A DNA stretch of 64,000 nt from Pseudomonas lurida. GTDB taxonomy: Bacteria > Pseudomonadota > Gammaproteobacteria > Pseudomonadales > Pseudomonadaceae. Every line of letters begins with the position of its first letter. The stretch's first letter is position 1. This document shows positions 27,856 to 35,840 of the stretch, in pieces. The notes under the pieces were generated by a model. The model was not told the origin of the DNA. It was given only the letters and a program-made list of their open reading frames with translations, and did no database searches. The stretch covers positions 2,401,501 through 2,465,500 of the forward strand of contig NZ_PDJB01000001.1 of NCBI RefSeq assembly GCF_002563895.1. Direction: 5' to 3'. Made by a program: the position numbers and the translations under genes.

Positions 27856-28052
27856 CGCAGGTTGTTGTCCAGAAGCTGGGCGTAGTTTTTGATCTCGACG
27901 TAGTGCTTGAACACTGCCAGGGCCAAGGCCAGGCGATCAAGTTGAGTATTGCGAGAGTCAGCGGTGTGATTCATGGCGAGCCGTGCTGCTGCAAGTTGAG
28001 CGTGGAGTGTGTCAGGCGCGAAAGCCCAAGGCCATGCCCGGCCGTTGTCCAT
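27852..28052 (-). CDS. Small hypothetical protein
   Basis: A 66-residue unrecognised protein beginning MDNGRAWPWAFAPDTLHAQL and ending YAQLLDNNLR. ATG 28052 was chosen because GAGG lies 6-7 bases upstream; the frame is open ten codons further. Predicted mostly helical (LAAARLAMNHTADSRNTQLDRLALALAVFKHYVEI), with no signal peptide or membrane segment. It overlaps the next minus-strand gene by four bases, suggesting a two-gene unit. Confidence 0.55.
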   Translation of the reverse strand: MDNGRAWPWAFAPDTLHAQLAAARLAMNHTADSRNTQLDRLALALAVFKHYVEIKNYAQLLDNNLR

Positions 28053-28106
28053 GTTAATCCTCGCGCCCGGCGCCATCGTCAACGGCTTTCGCCGGCAGGT
28101 CGACTG

Positions 28107-28979
28107 CTACACGGGACTGCGTAGGACGCCGCGGAAGGTGGCGCTCAGTGCACGCAATGTTTCCCTGGAGCGGCTATCAGTGATGCGACTGTGCAGGACG
28201 ACTTCGCTCACGGGTAAGGCGGGCAAGCCGTATTGCTCGCTTACGTCTACCGTGCCAGACGGTGCCACGCGGTGGGCGAGGGCGGCGATGCCCAATCCGG
28301 CGCTGACGGCTGCGCCCACGGCCATGACGCCACCGCCGACGAATACTTCTGTCCAGTCGATGCGCGCGGTGTCGAGGGCGCGTGTCGCCAAGTGGCGCAC
28401 GCCGCAGGGCGCGGCCATGGTCGCCATGCGCAGTGGCGTGCCGGGCGTGTGTTGCCAGGTGGGTGCGGCGAACCAGCCGAAGCGCTCCACCACCAACACT
28501 TCGCCGTCCTGGCGGTCGCCCTCGTTGCGCACGATCACCGCGTCCAGTTCGTTGCGATCAAAGGCGGCGACCAGGTCGCGGGAGGAGGCGATGCGCACTT
28601 CGAGGATCACCAACGGGTCATACGCCGCCAGTCGGCTGAGCCACGTCGGCAGGTCGGGGCCGGCCACGTGGTCGCTGATGCCGATGACCAGGCGCCGCCG
28701 TGCAGGGTTGCCCATATCGCCCAAGGCGCGTTCGTGGGCATGGAGCAAGGCACGGGCGGCGACGATGAAGTGTTCGCCCTGGGGCGACAGCCGCACGTGG
28801 CGAGGCGTGCGTTCGAGCAGGCGATAGCCGAGGCGCTCTTCCAGCCGTTTGAGCTTGAGACTGATCGCCGCCTGTGAGGTGTCGAGGGCTTCGGCGGCGC
28901 GGGTGAAGCTGGCGAAGTCAGCCACCCGCACGAAGGCCTGCACGGTATCGATGTCCAGCGGTTTGGGCGCGTCGGTCAT
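28107..28979 (-). CDS. LysR family transcriptional regulator
   Basis: A 290-residue LysR regulator. The helix-turn-helix is SFTRAAEALDTSQAAISLKL near residues 24-43, followed by RLEERLGYRLLERTPRHVRL. The effector-binding domain begins near residue 95. It is divergent from the DUF4865 gene with 93 bp between starts, a frequent pair in pseudomonads, so that gene is the probable target. Confidence 0.87.
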   Translation of the reverse strand: MTDAPKPLDIDTVQAFVRVADFASFTRAAEALDTSQAAISLKLKRLEERLGYRLLERTPRHVRLSPQGEHFIVAARALLHAHERALGDMGNPARRRLVIGISDHVAGPDLPTWLSRLAAYDPLVILEVRIASSRDLVAAFDRNELDAVIVRNEGDRQDGEVLVVERFGWFAAPTWQHTPGTPLRMATMAAPCGVRHLATRALDTARIDWTEVFVGGGVMAVGAAVSAGLGIAALAHRVAPSGTVDVSEQYGLPALPVSEVVLHSRITDSRSRETLRALSATFRGVLRSPV

Positions 28980-29072
28980 ATCGGATCCTTATCGCACTTA
29001 TATCGGGTGATATCTTGTTGAAATCATCGGCGCTGCGCAAGCTCAACCCTCATCTTGCACAGGAGTTCGCGC

Positions 29073-29621
29073 ATGTTTGCCAAACAGTATTCGCACCGCT
29101 TGCCCGCTGACTACGACATGGCTGTGATTCGCCGGCGCGCCGCGCAGTTGGGGCCGCTGTGGGATAACGCAGAGGGGTTGCTGTTCAAGGCATTTGTCGC
29201 CCAGGAGCACGGGGCCAATGTGTATTCGTCGGTGTACCTGTGGGCCGACCCGTTGCAGGCCGCTGACTTTTTGTTGGGCGAGCGCTTTCAGAAAGTGCTC
29301 GACAGCTTTGGGCGCCCGCATGTCGAGAGCTGGTTGCCGCTGGATGTACAGCGTGGCCCTGCGCTGGGCGCGTTGAGTCTTTATCGGGAGGAATGGCCAC
29401 TGGCGCCTGGAGCCAATCGGGCCGAGATCCTGGCCGAGGAGAAATGCCGCAATCGACAGCTGGCGCTGAGCAATGACACGTTTGCGGTGTTCCTTGCGCT
29501 GGATGTGCAGGCGTGGCGGTTGTTACGGTTCACCTTGTCGGACAGCGCGCTGGACGCCGAGCATCGCGGCACGGGTTACCAGGTGTTGTATCTGGCACAG
29601 GGCGTTGCACCCTTGCGCTAA
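29073..29621 (+). CDS. DUF4865 family protein
   Basis: A 182-residue protein beginning MFAKQYSHRLPADYDMAVIR, with GPLWDNAEGLLFKAFVAQE and YSSVYLWADPLQAADFLLGE, characteristic of DUF4865. No catalytic motif is obvious to me; the fold may be a ferredoxin-like monooxygenase dimer, but that is a guess. ATG 29073 has AGGAG seven bases upstream. The divergent LysR gene is its likely regulator. No signal peptide is seen. Confidence 0.8.
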   Translation: MFAKQYSHRLPADYDMAVIRRRAAQLGPLWDNAEGLLFKAFVAQEHGANVYSSVYLWADPLQAADFLLGERFQKVLDSFGRPHVESWLPLDVQRGPALGALSLYREEWPLAPGANRAEILAEEKCRNRQLALSNDTFAVFLALDVQAWRLLRFTLSDSALDAEHRGTGYQVLYLAQGVAPLR

Positions 29622-29667
29622 CTAAGCCAGTCTTGGTGGCCTCATTCTTGTCGTTGAAGCGATTGTG

Positions 29668-30255
29668 ATGCAGGCCACTCGTTTGACACTCATTTGCCAT
29701 GCCGTGACACCGCTGCAAAAAAGGGGCAGTTTTCCCGATGACGAGTCCGTTGCCATGGATTGGCAAAAAGCGCAGTTGTCCCTTGCCGACCGTTACAAGA
29801 AGAACCTGCGCCTATTGTGTGGACCCGAGGCGCGGACCCGGCAAACGGCAGGCATGTTCGGCAGCCATCCCATCGTTGATCAAGCCTTGCGCGACGGTGA
29901 CTTTGGCCGTTGGAAAGGCAAGGGCATCGACGAAATTGATCGCGATGAGTTGTCGGATTGGCGGCGCAACAGCGCCAGTACCGCTCACGGCGGGGAATCC
30001 GTGGACCAGGTGTGTGCCCGGGTTAGCCGGTGGATGAAATCCCTGGAGTCCCAACCTGGCCATGTGGTGGCCGTCACCCACCCCTTTGTGATCCGCGCCG
30101 CGGTGCTGTACGTCATGCAATGTCCGATCTCGATGTTCTACTTGATCGACGTCGAGCCGTTGTCCGCCACCGAACTGCGCTTCAACCACGCCTGGCGGCT
30201 GCGCCTGGAAACTCACGCCTGGCCACATGAACATGGCAAAATCCACGCCCCGTAA
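29668..30255 (+). CDS. Histidine phosphatase family protein with degenerate RHG motif
   Basis: A 195-residue member of the phosphoglycerate mutase-like superfamily. The usual N-terminal RHG motif is replaced by CHA (LTLICHAVTPLQKRG): the phospho-accepting His remains but the Arg and Gly are lost. The second His is kept in VVAVTHPFVIRAAVLY, and the middle segment LLCGPEARTRQTAGMF matches family text. It lies 12 bp upstream of cobF, so a CobC-like role in cobalamin synthesis is possible, but activity is doubtful given the missing Arg. ATG 29668 was preferred to GTG 29665. Confidence 0.72.
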   Translation: MQATRLTLICHAVTPLQKRGSFPDDESVAMDWQKAQLSLADRYKKNLRLLCGPEARTRQTAGMFGSHPIVDQALRDGDFGRWKGKGIDEIDRDELSDWRRNSASTAHGGESVDQVCARVSRWMKSLESQPGHVVAVTHPFVIRAAVLYVMQCPISMFYLIDVEPLSATELRFNHAWRLRLETHAWPHEHGKIHAP

Positions 30256-30267
30256 TGAGAGCAACCC

Positions 30268-31023
30268 ATGAAACGCATCCTGATCATCGGCATTGGCGCC
30301 GGCAACCCTGACTACATCACGATGCAGGCCGTGAAAGCGCTCAACCGTACCAACGTGTTTTTCCTGATGGACAAGGGCCAGAGCAAAGACAAGTTGATCG
30401 ACCTGCGTCGCGAGATCTGCGAGACCTACATCACCGAACCCGGCTACCGCTTCGTCGAGGCCGATTGCCCCGAGCGTGTGCGCGGCAACATCGATTACAC
30501 CACCGCCGTGCAAGACCTCAACCGCGATAAGCAACAGACCTTCGAACGCATGATCAACGAAGAAATGGCTGACGGTGAAGTCGGCGCTTTCCTGGCTTGG
30601 GGCGACCCAGCCTTGTACGACAGCACCATTCGCATCCTGCAGGCGATCCTGGCGAGTGGCCGCTGCACCTTTGAGTTTGAGGTAATCCCTGGCATCACCA
30701 GCGTGCAGGCCCTGGCCGCGCAGCACAAAGTGCCGCTCAATCGCATTGGCAAGTCGGTCGAAATCACCACCGGGCGCCGCCTGGCGGCGGGGCAGGCCAG
30801 CGATGCCGACACCCTGGTGGTCATGCTTGACGCCGAAGACTCCTACCGCACGGTGGCGGACCAGGACCTGGATATCTACTGGGGCGCCTACCTGGGGACT
30901 CCGGATGAGATCCTCATCAGTGGCAAAGTGAGCGAAGTGGCTGAACACATAGAGCGGGTGCGCAAGGCGGCACGCCTGGAAAATGGCTGGATCATGGACA
31001 CTTATCTGCTACGCAAACCCTGA
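30268..31023 (+). CDS. cobF: Precorrin-6A synthase (deacetylating)
   Basis: A 251-residue S-adenosylmethionine methyltransferase of the tetrapyrrole methylase family. The N-terminal IIGIGAGNPDYITMQAVKAL and the LAWGDPALYDSTIRIL and FEVIPGITSVQALAA segments are diagnostic for CobF, which methylates C1 of precorrin-5 with release of acetate in aerobic cobalamin synthesis. It is paired with the upstream phosphatase-like gene and lies apart from the rest of the cob genes, as is common in pseudomonads. Confidence 0.92.
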   Translation: MKRILIIGIGAGNPDYITMQAVKALNRTNVFFLMDKGQSKDKLIDLRREICETYITEPGYRFVEADCPERVRGNIDYTTAVQDLNRDKQQTFERMINEEMADGEVGAFLAWGDPALYDSTIRILQAILASGRCTFEFEVIPGITSVQALAAQHKVPLNRIGKSVEITTGRRLAAGQASDADTLVVMLDAEDSYRTVADQDLDIYWGAYLGTPDEILISGKVSEVAEHIERVRKAARLENGWIMDTYLLRKP

Positions 31024-31034
31024 GGTAACGTCCC

Positions 31035-31754
31035 ATGCTCAAATTGTTTGCCCTGGCGCTGACCCTGGTGGTCGGGGCCGCTCATGCCGACGAGACGCTG
31101 CACACCGATTTGCCGTTGTCGTACCTGGAGCAGACCCAGGGCGACGCACGCAATCAGCCACTGGTGATCTTCCTGCACGGGTTTGGCAGCAACGAGGAAG
31201 ACTTGTTCGGCATCAAGGATGCGCTGCCGTCCACCTGGACTTACCTCTCGGCCCGTGCCCCGATGCCGGTAGACCCGCACGGCTATCGCTGGTTTACCAA
31301 GACGCCCGGTGACGGCGAGTATGATGGCGAAACCGCCGACTTGCAGCGCAGTGCCAAGCTGATCGAAGACTTTGTCGGCAAAGCCACCACCAAGTACCAC
31401 ACCCAGCCTGACCGAGTGTTCCTGGTGGGCTTCAGCCAGGGCGCGATCATGTCCTACGAGGTGGGCCTGCGCCGGCCGGCGCTGGTGCGTGGCATTGCGG
31501 CCTTGAGTGGCAGCGTGTTGCCGGTGCTCAAGGCTGAGCTCAAGCCGGATGCATCACTGGGTAGATTGGCGATCTTCATCGGTCACGGCACCCTGGACCA
31601 GGCGCTGCCCTACGCCTCGGCGACGCGGGCGAACGAAGTGTTGACGGGGTTGGGGTTAAAGCCGGAGTTTCATGGGTATCCCGGCATGAACCACACCATC
31701 AGCGAAGCAGAAGTGCAGGACCTCAAGGCCTGGCTGGAAAAAAGCCTGAAATAA
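31035..31754 (+). CDS. Exported alpha/beta hydrolase (phospholipase/carboxylesterase family)
   Basis: A 239-residue esterase of the phospholipase/carboxylesterase (YpfH/EstB-like) family. A Sec signal peptide is visible (LFALALTLVVGAAHA). Catalytic motifs are FLHGFGSNEEDLFG, the nucleophile elbow VGFSQGAIMSYEV, Asp near GHGTLDQALPY and His in GYPGMNHTISEAE. It probably acts in the periplasm on small esters. It starts 11 bp after cobF and may be co-transcribed with it. Confidence 0.83.
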   Translation: MLKLFALALTLVVGAAHADETLHTDLPLSYLEQTQGDARNQPLVIFLHGFGSNEEDLFGIKDALPSTWTYLSARAPMPVDPHGYRWFTKTPGDGEYDGETADLQRSAKLIEDFVGKATTKYHTQPDRVFLVGFSQGAIMSYEVGLRRPALVRGIAALSGSVLPVLKAELKPDASLGRLAIFIGHGTLDQALPYASATRANEVLTGLGLKPEFHGYPGMNHTISEAEVQDLKAWLEKSLK

Positions 31755-31768
31755 ACGCGGTCAGAAAA

Positions 31769-31802
31769 TGTGGGAGCGGGCGTGCCCGCGATAGCTCCCA
31801 CA
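31769..31802. repeat. REP palindrome
   Basis: TGTGGGAGCGGGCGTGCCCG followed by CGATAGCTCCCACA forms a REP hairpin between the convergent esterase and the next minus-strand gene. Confidence 0.7.
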
Positions 31803-31830
31803 TTGGATCGACGTTGCTTGGGGCGCCAGG

Positions 31831-32385
31831 TTATTTCCCGCCGGTAATCTGCTTCACCAACGCCGCATGCCCTTTGGCATCATCTGCCCGCGAAATCGCC
31901 TGGATCACCAGAAGATGGTTGCCCGAACCGCCCAGGAATGTGGAATTCAGCGTCTTGCCGCCGCCTTGAGTGGCGGTGCTGTCGACCTGGCGCAGGCCCA
32001 GGCCTTTGACGGTCAGTTTCTTCTCGCTCTGTTTCTTGAAGTCGGGCAGGGCGGCGCTCTGGTCCTTGACGAAGCCAGCCACGGCGCCATCCAGGAATTG
32101 CGCGTCGTTATCGCCGATGTTTACCCCGTCCTTTCGCACGGTTTCGGCGACGATCACCACACTTTTCGTGGTCTGGTTGGCGTACAAGGTGCCTTGGGTG
32201 TCGGCGGTGCCCTCTTCAGCCTTGCCGGTGGGCAAGGTGTCGGCAACGTAGGCCTTGGGCAGTGTGAAGGTGAACTTGCCGCCCAAGGTGGAGATGGTTT
32301 GCGTGGTCGGCTTGGATGCGGCGAATACACTACCTGCGGTCAGCGCGAGGGCCAGCAGGGCGGCGGTCTTGGTGAAAGTGGCCAT
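31831..32385 (-). CDS. Exported protein of unknown function, possibly DcrB/PsbP-like
   Basis: A 184-residue protein with a clear Sec signal peptide (TAALLALALTAGSVFAAS). The mature part (ISTLGGKFTFTLPKAYVAD, TKSVVIVAETVRKDG, LLVIQAISRADD) has alternating beta-strands that recall the DcrB/PsbP fold, but I cannot assign a family with confidence. It is probably periplasmic; no lipobox is seen. Single gene between the esterase and the KefC-type antiporter. Confidence 0.65.
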   Translation of the reverse strand: MATFTKTAALLALALTAGSVFAASKPTTQTISTLGGKFTFTLPKAYVADTLPTGKAEEGTADTQGTLYANQTTKSVVIVAETVRKDGVNIGDNDAQFLDGAVAGFVKDQSAALPDFKKQSEKKLTVKGLGLRQVDSTATQGGGKTLNSTFLGGSGNHLLVIQAISRADDAKGHAALVKQITGGK

Positions 32386-32457
32386 GAAGCGCTCCAGGGG
32401 TGAACGAAATTGCGCCGTATTCTGTCAGAATTTTCGCAAAATCGTTCACCTGTAGCC

Positions 32458-34266
32458 TCACACCTTGTCGGACTCTTCCTCAAGTCGATCCATCTCAAAC
32501 AGCCGCGCCAGTTCTGCCCGGGCTTCCTGAGCGGTTTGCATCACCTTCGCCGCATCGTCGTACACCGCGTGTTGCGCTGCCAGCACTTGCAAATCGTGGT
32601 TCTTGAAGCGGGTGATGCGTGCATCGGCCTGTGCCTGGCTCAAGCCGAGGCCCACCAGGGTGCGTCGGCTCATCTCCAGGCTGGAGTAGAACGTTTCGCG
32701 AATCGGCGAGGCGTCCAGGTCCACCAGGCGGTGCACGTGCTGGCGGTTACGTGCACGGGCGATGATCTTCATGTGCGGGTAGAGGTTGCGCACCTGTTCG
32801 GCGGTCTTGATGTTGATCTCCGGGTCGTCCATGGCGATCACGAAGAACTCTGCCTGGTCGACCTTGGCTGCGTGCAGGATCTCGGGGCGTTGCGGGTCGC
32901 CGTAGAACACCGGCATGCCGCCGAAGCTGCGGGTCAGCTCGATGGTCTCCACGGAGGTGTCCAGGGCGATAAACGAGATGTTCTGCGCGCGCAGGATCCG
33001 CGCCACAATCTGGCCCATACGACCCATGCCGGCGATGACCACGCGCGGCGCGTCGCTCTCGATGGTGCGGTATTCCTCCGGTACTTCCACCGGCTTGACC
33101 TTGGGCTTGAAAAGCTTCGGGCACACCAACAGCAGCAGCGGTGTCACGGCCATGGACAAGGTGATGGTCAGTACCAGGATGTCGTAGAGGTGTGGTTCGA
33201 ACAGGCCCTGGTCGCGACCGATCTTGAACACCACGAAGGCAAACTCACCGCCTGCTGCCAGCACTACGCCCAGGCGCAGGGCGCTTTCGCGGTTGAGGTC
33301 ACCGACCCACCGGCCCACAGCGTACAGCAACGGCAGTTTCAGCCCGATCAGCAGCAGCGTCAGCCCGATCACTACCAGCGGCGAGCTGAGCAGCAGGCTG
33401 AGGTTGGCGCCCATGCCCACGCTGATGAAGAACAGGCCCAGCAACAGACCCTTGAACGGTTCGATCTGGGATTCCAGTTCGTGGCGGTACTCCGAATCCG
33501 CCAGCAGCAGGCCGGCAAGGAAGGCACCAAGGGCCATGGACACGCCCACCAGCTCCATCAACCACGCCGTACCAATCACCACCAGCAGCGCGGTGGCGGT
33601 GGACACTTCACGCAGGCCGGTCTTGGCGACGATGCGGAATACCGGCCGCAACAGGTAGCGTCCGCCGATAATGACCACCGCGATGCTGCCGAGGATCTGC
33701 AACACATGCTGCAGGCCTTGGGCTTCGGTGGTCGGGTGATCGCTGCCCGCCAGCAGCGGCACCATGGCGATCAGCGGGATTGCAGCGATGTCCTGGAACA
33801 ACAGGATGGCAAACGCCAGGCGGCCGTGGGGCTGGTTCAGCTCCTTGCGTTCGGCCAGGCTTTGCAGGCCAAAGGCGGTGGACGACAGCGCCAGGCCCAG
33901 GCCCAGCACGATTGCGCTGTTCCACGACTGGCCAAACAGCCACAACGCCACCACCCCCATGACCAGCCCGGTAAGCAGTACCTGCGCCAGGCCCACGCCA
34001 AACACCGCCTTGCGCATCACCCACAGACGCTTGGGCGACAGTTCCAGGCCGATGATGAACAGCAGCAGCACCACGCCCAGCTCGGAGAATTGCGCGACGC
34101 TTTGCGGGTTGCCGATCAGGCCCAGTACCGACGGGCCGATGATGACACCCGCGAACAGATAACCCAGCACCGCGCCCAATTGCAGGCGTTTGGCCAGGGG
34201 CACGGTCAGCACGGCGGCGAGCAGGAACACCACGGCTGCTTGTAACAGGTTGCCTTCATGGGGCAT
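32458..34266 (-). CDS. Glutathione-regulated K+ efflux (KefB/KefC-type) CPA2 antiporter
   Basis: A 602-residue CPA2 cation/proton antiporter with an N-terminal membrane domain of about 12 helices (residues 1-380) and a C-terminal RCK/TrkA-N domain (VVIAGMGRMGQIVARIL). KefC hallmarks are GVVLLLFIIGLELSPKRLW, LSSTAFGLQSLAER, FAILLFQDIAAIPLI and GAFLAGLLLADSEYRHELES. It expels K+ and acidifies the cytoplasm during electrophile stress, which fits the nem operon earlier in the window. ATG 34266 has TGGAG upstream; the longer open frame upstream has no support. No kefF/kefG ancillary gene is adjacent. Confidence 0.88.
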   Translation of the reverse strand: MPHEGNLLQAAVVFLLAAVLTVPLAKRLQLGAVLGYLFAGVIIGPSVLGLIGNPQSVAQFSELGVVLLLFIIGLELSPKRLWVMRKAVFGVGLAQVLLTGLVMGVVALWLFGQSWNSAIVLGLGLALSSTAFGLQSLAERKELNQPHGRLAFAILLFQDIAAIPLIAMVPLLAGSDHPTTEAQGLQHVLQILGSIAVVIIGGRYLLRPVFRIVAKTGLREVSTATALLVVIGTAWLMELVGVSMALGAFLAGLLLADSEYRHELESQIEPFKGLLLGLFFISVGMGANLSLLLSSPLVVIGLTLLLIGLKLPLLYAVGRWVGDLNRESALRLGVVLAAGGEFAFVVFKIGRDQGLFEPHLYDILVLTITLSMAVTPLLLLVCPKLFKPKVKPVEVPEEYRTIESDAPRVVIAGMGRMGQIVARILRAQNISFIALDTSVETIELTRSFGGMPVFYGDPQRPEILHAAKVDQAEFFVIAMDDPEINIKTAEQVRNLYPHMKIIARARNRQHVHRLVDLDASPIRETFYSSLEMSRRTLVGLGLSQAQADARITRFKNHDLQVLAAQHAVYDDAAKVMQTAQEARAELARLFEMDRLEEESDKV

Positions 34267-34350
34267 TACGAACTCCAGGATCTTCAAAGCCAGTCTACAG
34301 ACGGGTATTAGAGCGCTTTTTACCTGTCGATAATTGTGTTTTTGCTGCGT

Positions 34351-34696
34351 ATGCGTGTGATAGCGCTGCATTTTTACACGGGGCTTAAGGGCCTGGAGTC
34401 GTTCCGCAAGGATGTGCAAGCAATTCGCCGACCTCTGCGTGCCGAAGCCCAGCAGCTGTTCCAGCAGCACCTGCAGGGATTGTCTCTGCATGAGCTGCGC
34501 AAGCTCAGCAGTTGAGCCAGCAAAGCCTGGCCAAGGCATTGAACATCAACCAGGCGGCCGTCTCCAAGATGGAACGGCGTACCGACAGGTACATCAGCAC
34601 GTTACGCGACTCTATCCGTGCGATGGGGGGGGCGAGCTGGAGATCATTGCGAGGTTTCCCGATGGTCAGCTCAAGATCGACAACGTTGCCTGCTGA
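34351..34696 (+). pseudogene. Broken XRE-family antitoxin-like gene, two frameshifts
   Basis: Three frames together spell an XRE-type antitoxin. Frame 1 (from 34351) ends LQGLSLHELRKL then stops at 34516-34518. Frame 2 continues from 34512 with LSQQSLAKALNINQAAVSKM and DRYISTLRDSIRAMGG. Frame 3 finishes ELEIIARFPDGQLKIDN to the stop at 34694-34696. The first shift is near 34507 (one base lost) and the second is at an eight-G run, 34625-34632. The helix-turn-helix and the ISTL...MGGELEI tail match RelB/HigA-partner regulators. No intact toxin gene is adjacent. The 5' limit is uncertain. Confidence 0.75.
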
Positions 34697-34884
34697 ACGC
34701 GGTTGCCGACGCCTGGCCTTGTACCGGGCATCCACCCATGGGCCACTCTCGCGAACCCACCCCTCGCCATGCGCGCTTTCGTACGGGGCGTCGACACCGT
34801 CCCTTTCAGTCGGGATTCCGACCCGTTGGCGCTGTCGCGTTCCAGCGTCAGCCAACCGGTCCCCGACCTGAAGGGGTGCCATGA
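34697..34884. other. Non-coding stretch after the broken antitoxin gene
   Basis: I see no gene, REP or clear terminator here. A plus-strand open frame crosses it into the antisense of the transporter gene but resembles nothing I know. It may be debris of the lost toxin-antitoxin locus. Confidence 0.4.
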
Positions 34885-35787
34885 CTATCTCTCCACGTGG
34901 GCAATCGGCTGCGGCTCCACCGGCGCCAGGTTGACCGGCTTGCGGTACAGGCCCACGGCCAGCCCTATGATGATGACGCCGATCGAGATCAGGTTGGGCG
35001 TGGAAATGCGCTCGTCGAGAATCAGCATCGAACTGGTGATACCGAACACCGGAATCAGCAGTGACAAGGGCGCCACGGTGGACACCGGGTACAGCTTGAG
35101 CAGCGAGTTCCAGCCCCAGTAGGCAAAGTGCGTCGCCAGGTACACCTGGAACAGGATCGACAGGATCGCCGTCAGGTCGAGGCTGGCTTGCAAGCCCTCG
35201 AAGGCGGCGCCGCCGTGCATCAACCAGGCCGTGATGAACAGCGGGATCGGCGGGATCAGGCTGGCCCACACCATGAACGAGAAGATCTCCTTGACCCCGG
35301 ACTTCTTGATGATGACGTTGCCCACGCTCCACGCCACTGCGCTGAGCACGATCAGCATGACGCCCAGCACCGCATGGTTGCCTTCCTGGGTGGAGATGAT
35401 CCCTGCCAGGCCGATCAGGGCCAGCACGGCACCGAGCATCTGCGCGCCGCGGATCTTCTCTTTGAACAGCACAAAGCCCCAGCCCATGGTGAAGAACACG
35501 CTGAGCTGAATGATCAATGAAGCGATACCCGGGCTCACGCCCACCTGGATGCCGTAGTTGATCACGCCCCACATGCCCAGCCCGAAGATGAAACCGTAGG
35601 CGGCCACGTAGCTGAACTTGACGGCAGGACGCTTGATAAAGAACACCAGCGGCAAGGCGGCGAGCGCGAAGCGAATGCCGGTGAGGACAAACGGGTCGAT
35701 GGCGCGCAGGCCCAGCTTGGTGATGGGGAAGTTGACGCCCCATACCAGGGTGACGAGTACGGCGAGTGACAAATGTTTTTTCAGCAT
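34885..35787 (-). CDS. EamA/DMT family transporter
   Basis: A 300-residue, ten-helix drug/metabolite transporter with two EamA repeats (LAVLVTLVWGVNFPITKLGL starts repeat 1; VGNVIIKKSGVKEI starts repeat 2). It resembles E. coli YedA/EamA-type exporters of amino acids and metabolites. ATG 35787 has AGGAGG upstream. It is the last gene of the minus-strand operon crotonase, AurF-like oxygenase, asparagine synthetase, transporter (53 bp gap), so it is the likely exporter of that pathway's product or intermediate. Confidence 0.87.
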   Translation of the reverse strand: MLKKHLSLAVLVTLVWGVNFPITKLGLRAIDPFVLTGIRFALAALPLVFFIKRPAVKFSYVAAYGFIFGLGMWGVINYGIQVGVSPGIASLIIQLSVFFTMGWGFVLFKEKIRGAQMLGAVLALIGLAGIISTQEGNHAVLGVMLIVLSAVAWSVGNVIIKKSGVKEIFSFMVWASLIPPIPLFITAWLMHGGAAFEGLQASLDLTAILSILFQVYLATHFAYWGWNSLLKLYPVSTVAPLSLLIPVFGITSSMLILDERISTPNLISIGVIIIGLAVGLYRKPVNLAPVEPQPIAHVER

Positions 35788-35840
35788 GGACCCTCCTTGG
35801 GTCAGGCGGCACGCCGCAATCGCGAGGTGCCGCCGGAAAG

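Noticed and set aside
32410..34245. A 611-codon plus-strand frame rich in His and Gln
   Set aside because: It is antisense to the KefC-type antiporter and has the composition typical of shadow frames in GC-rich DNA.
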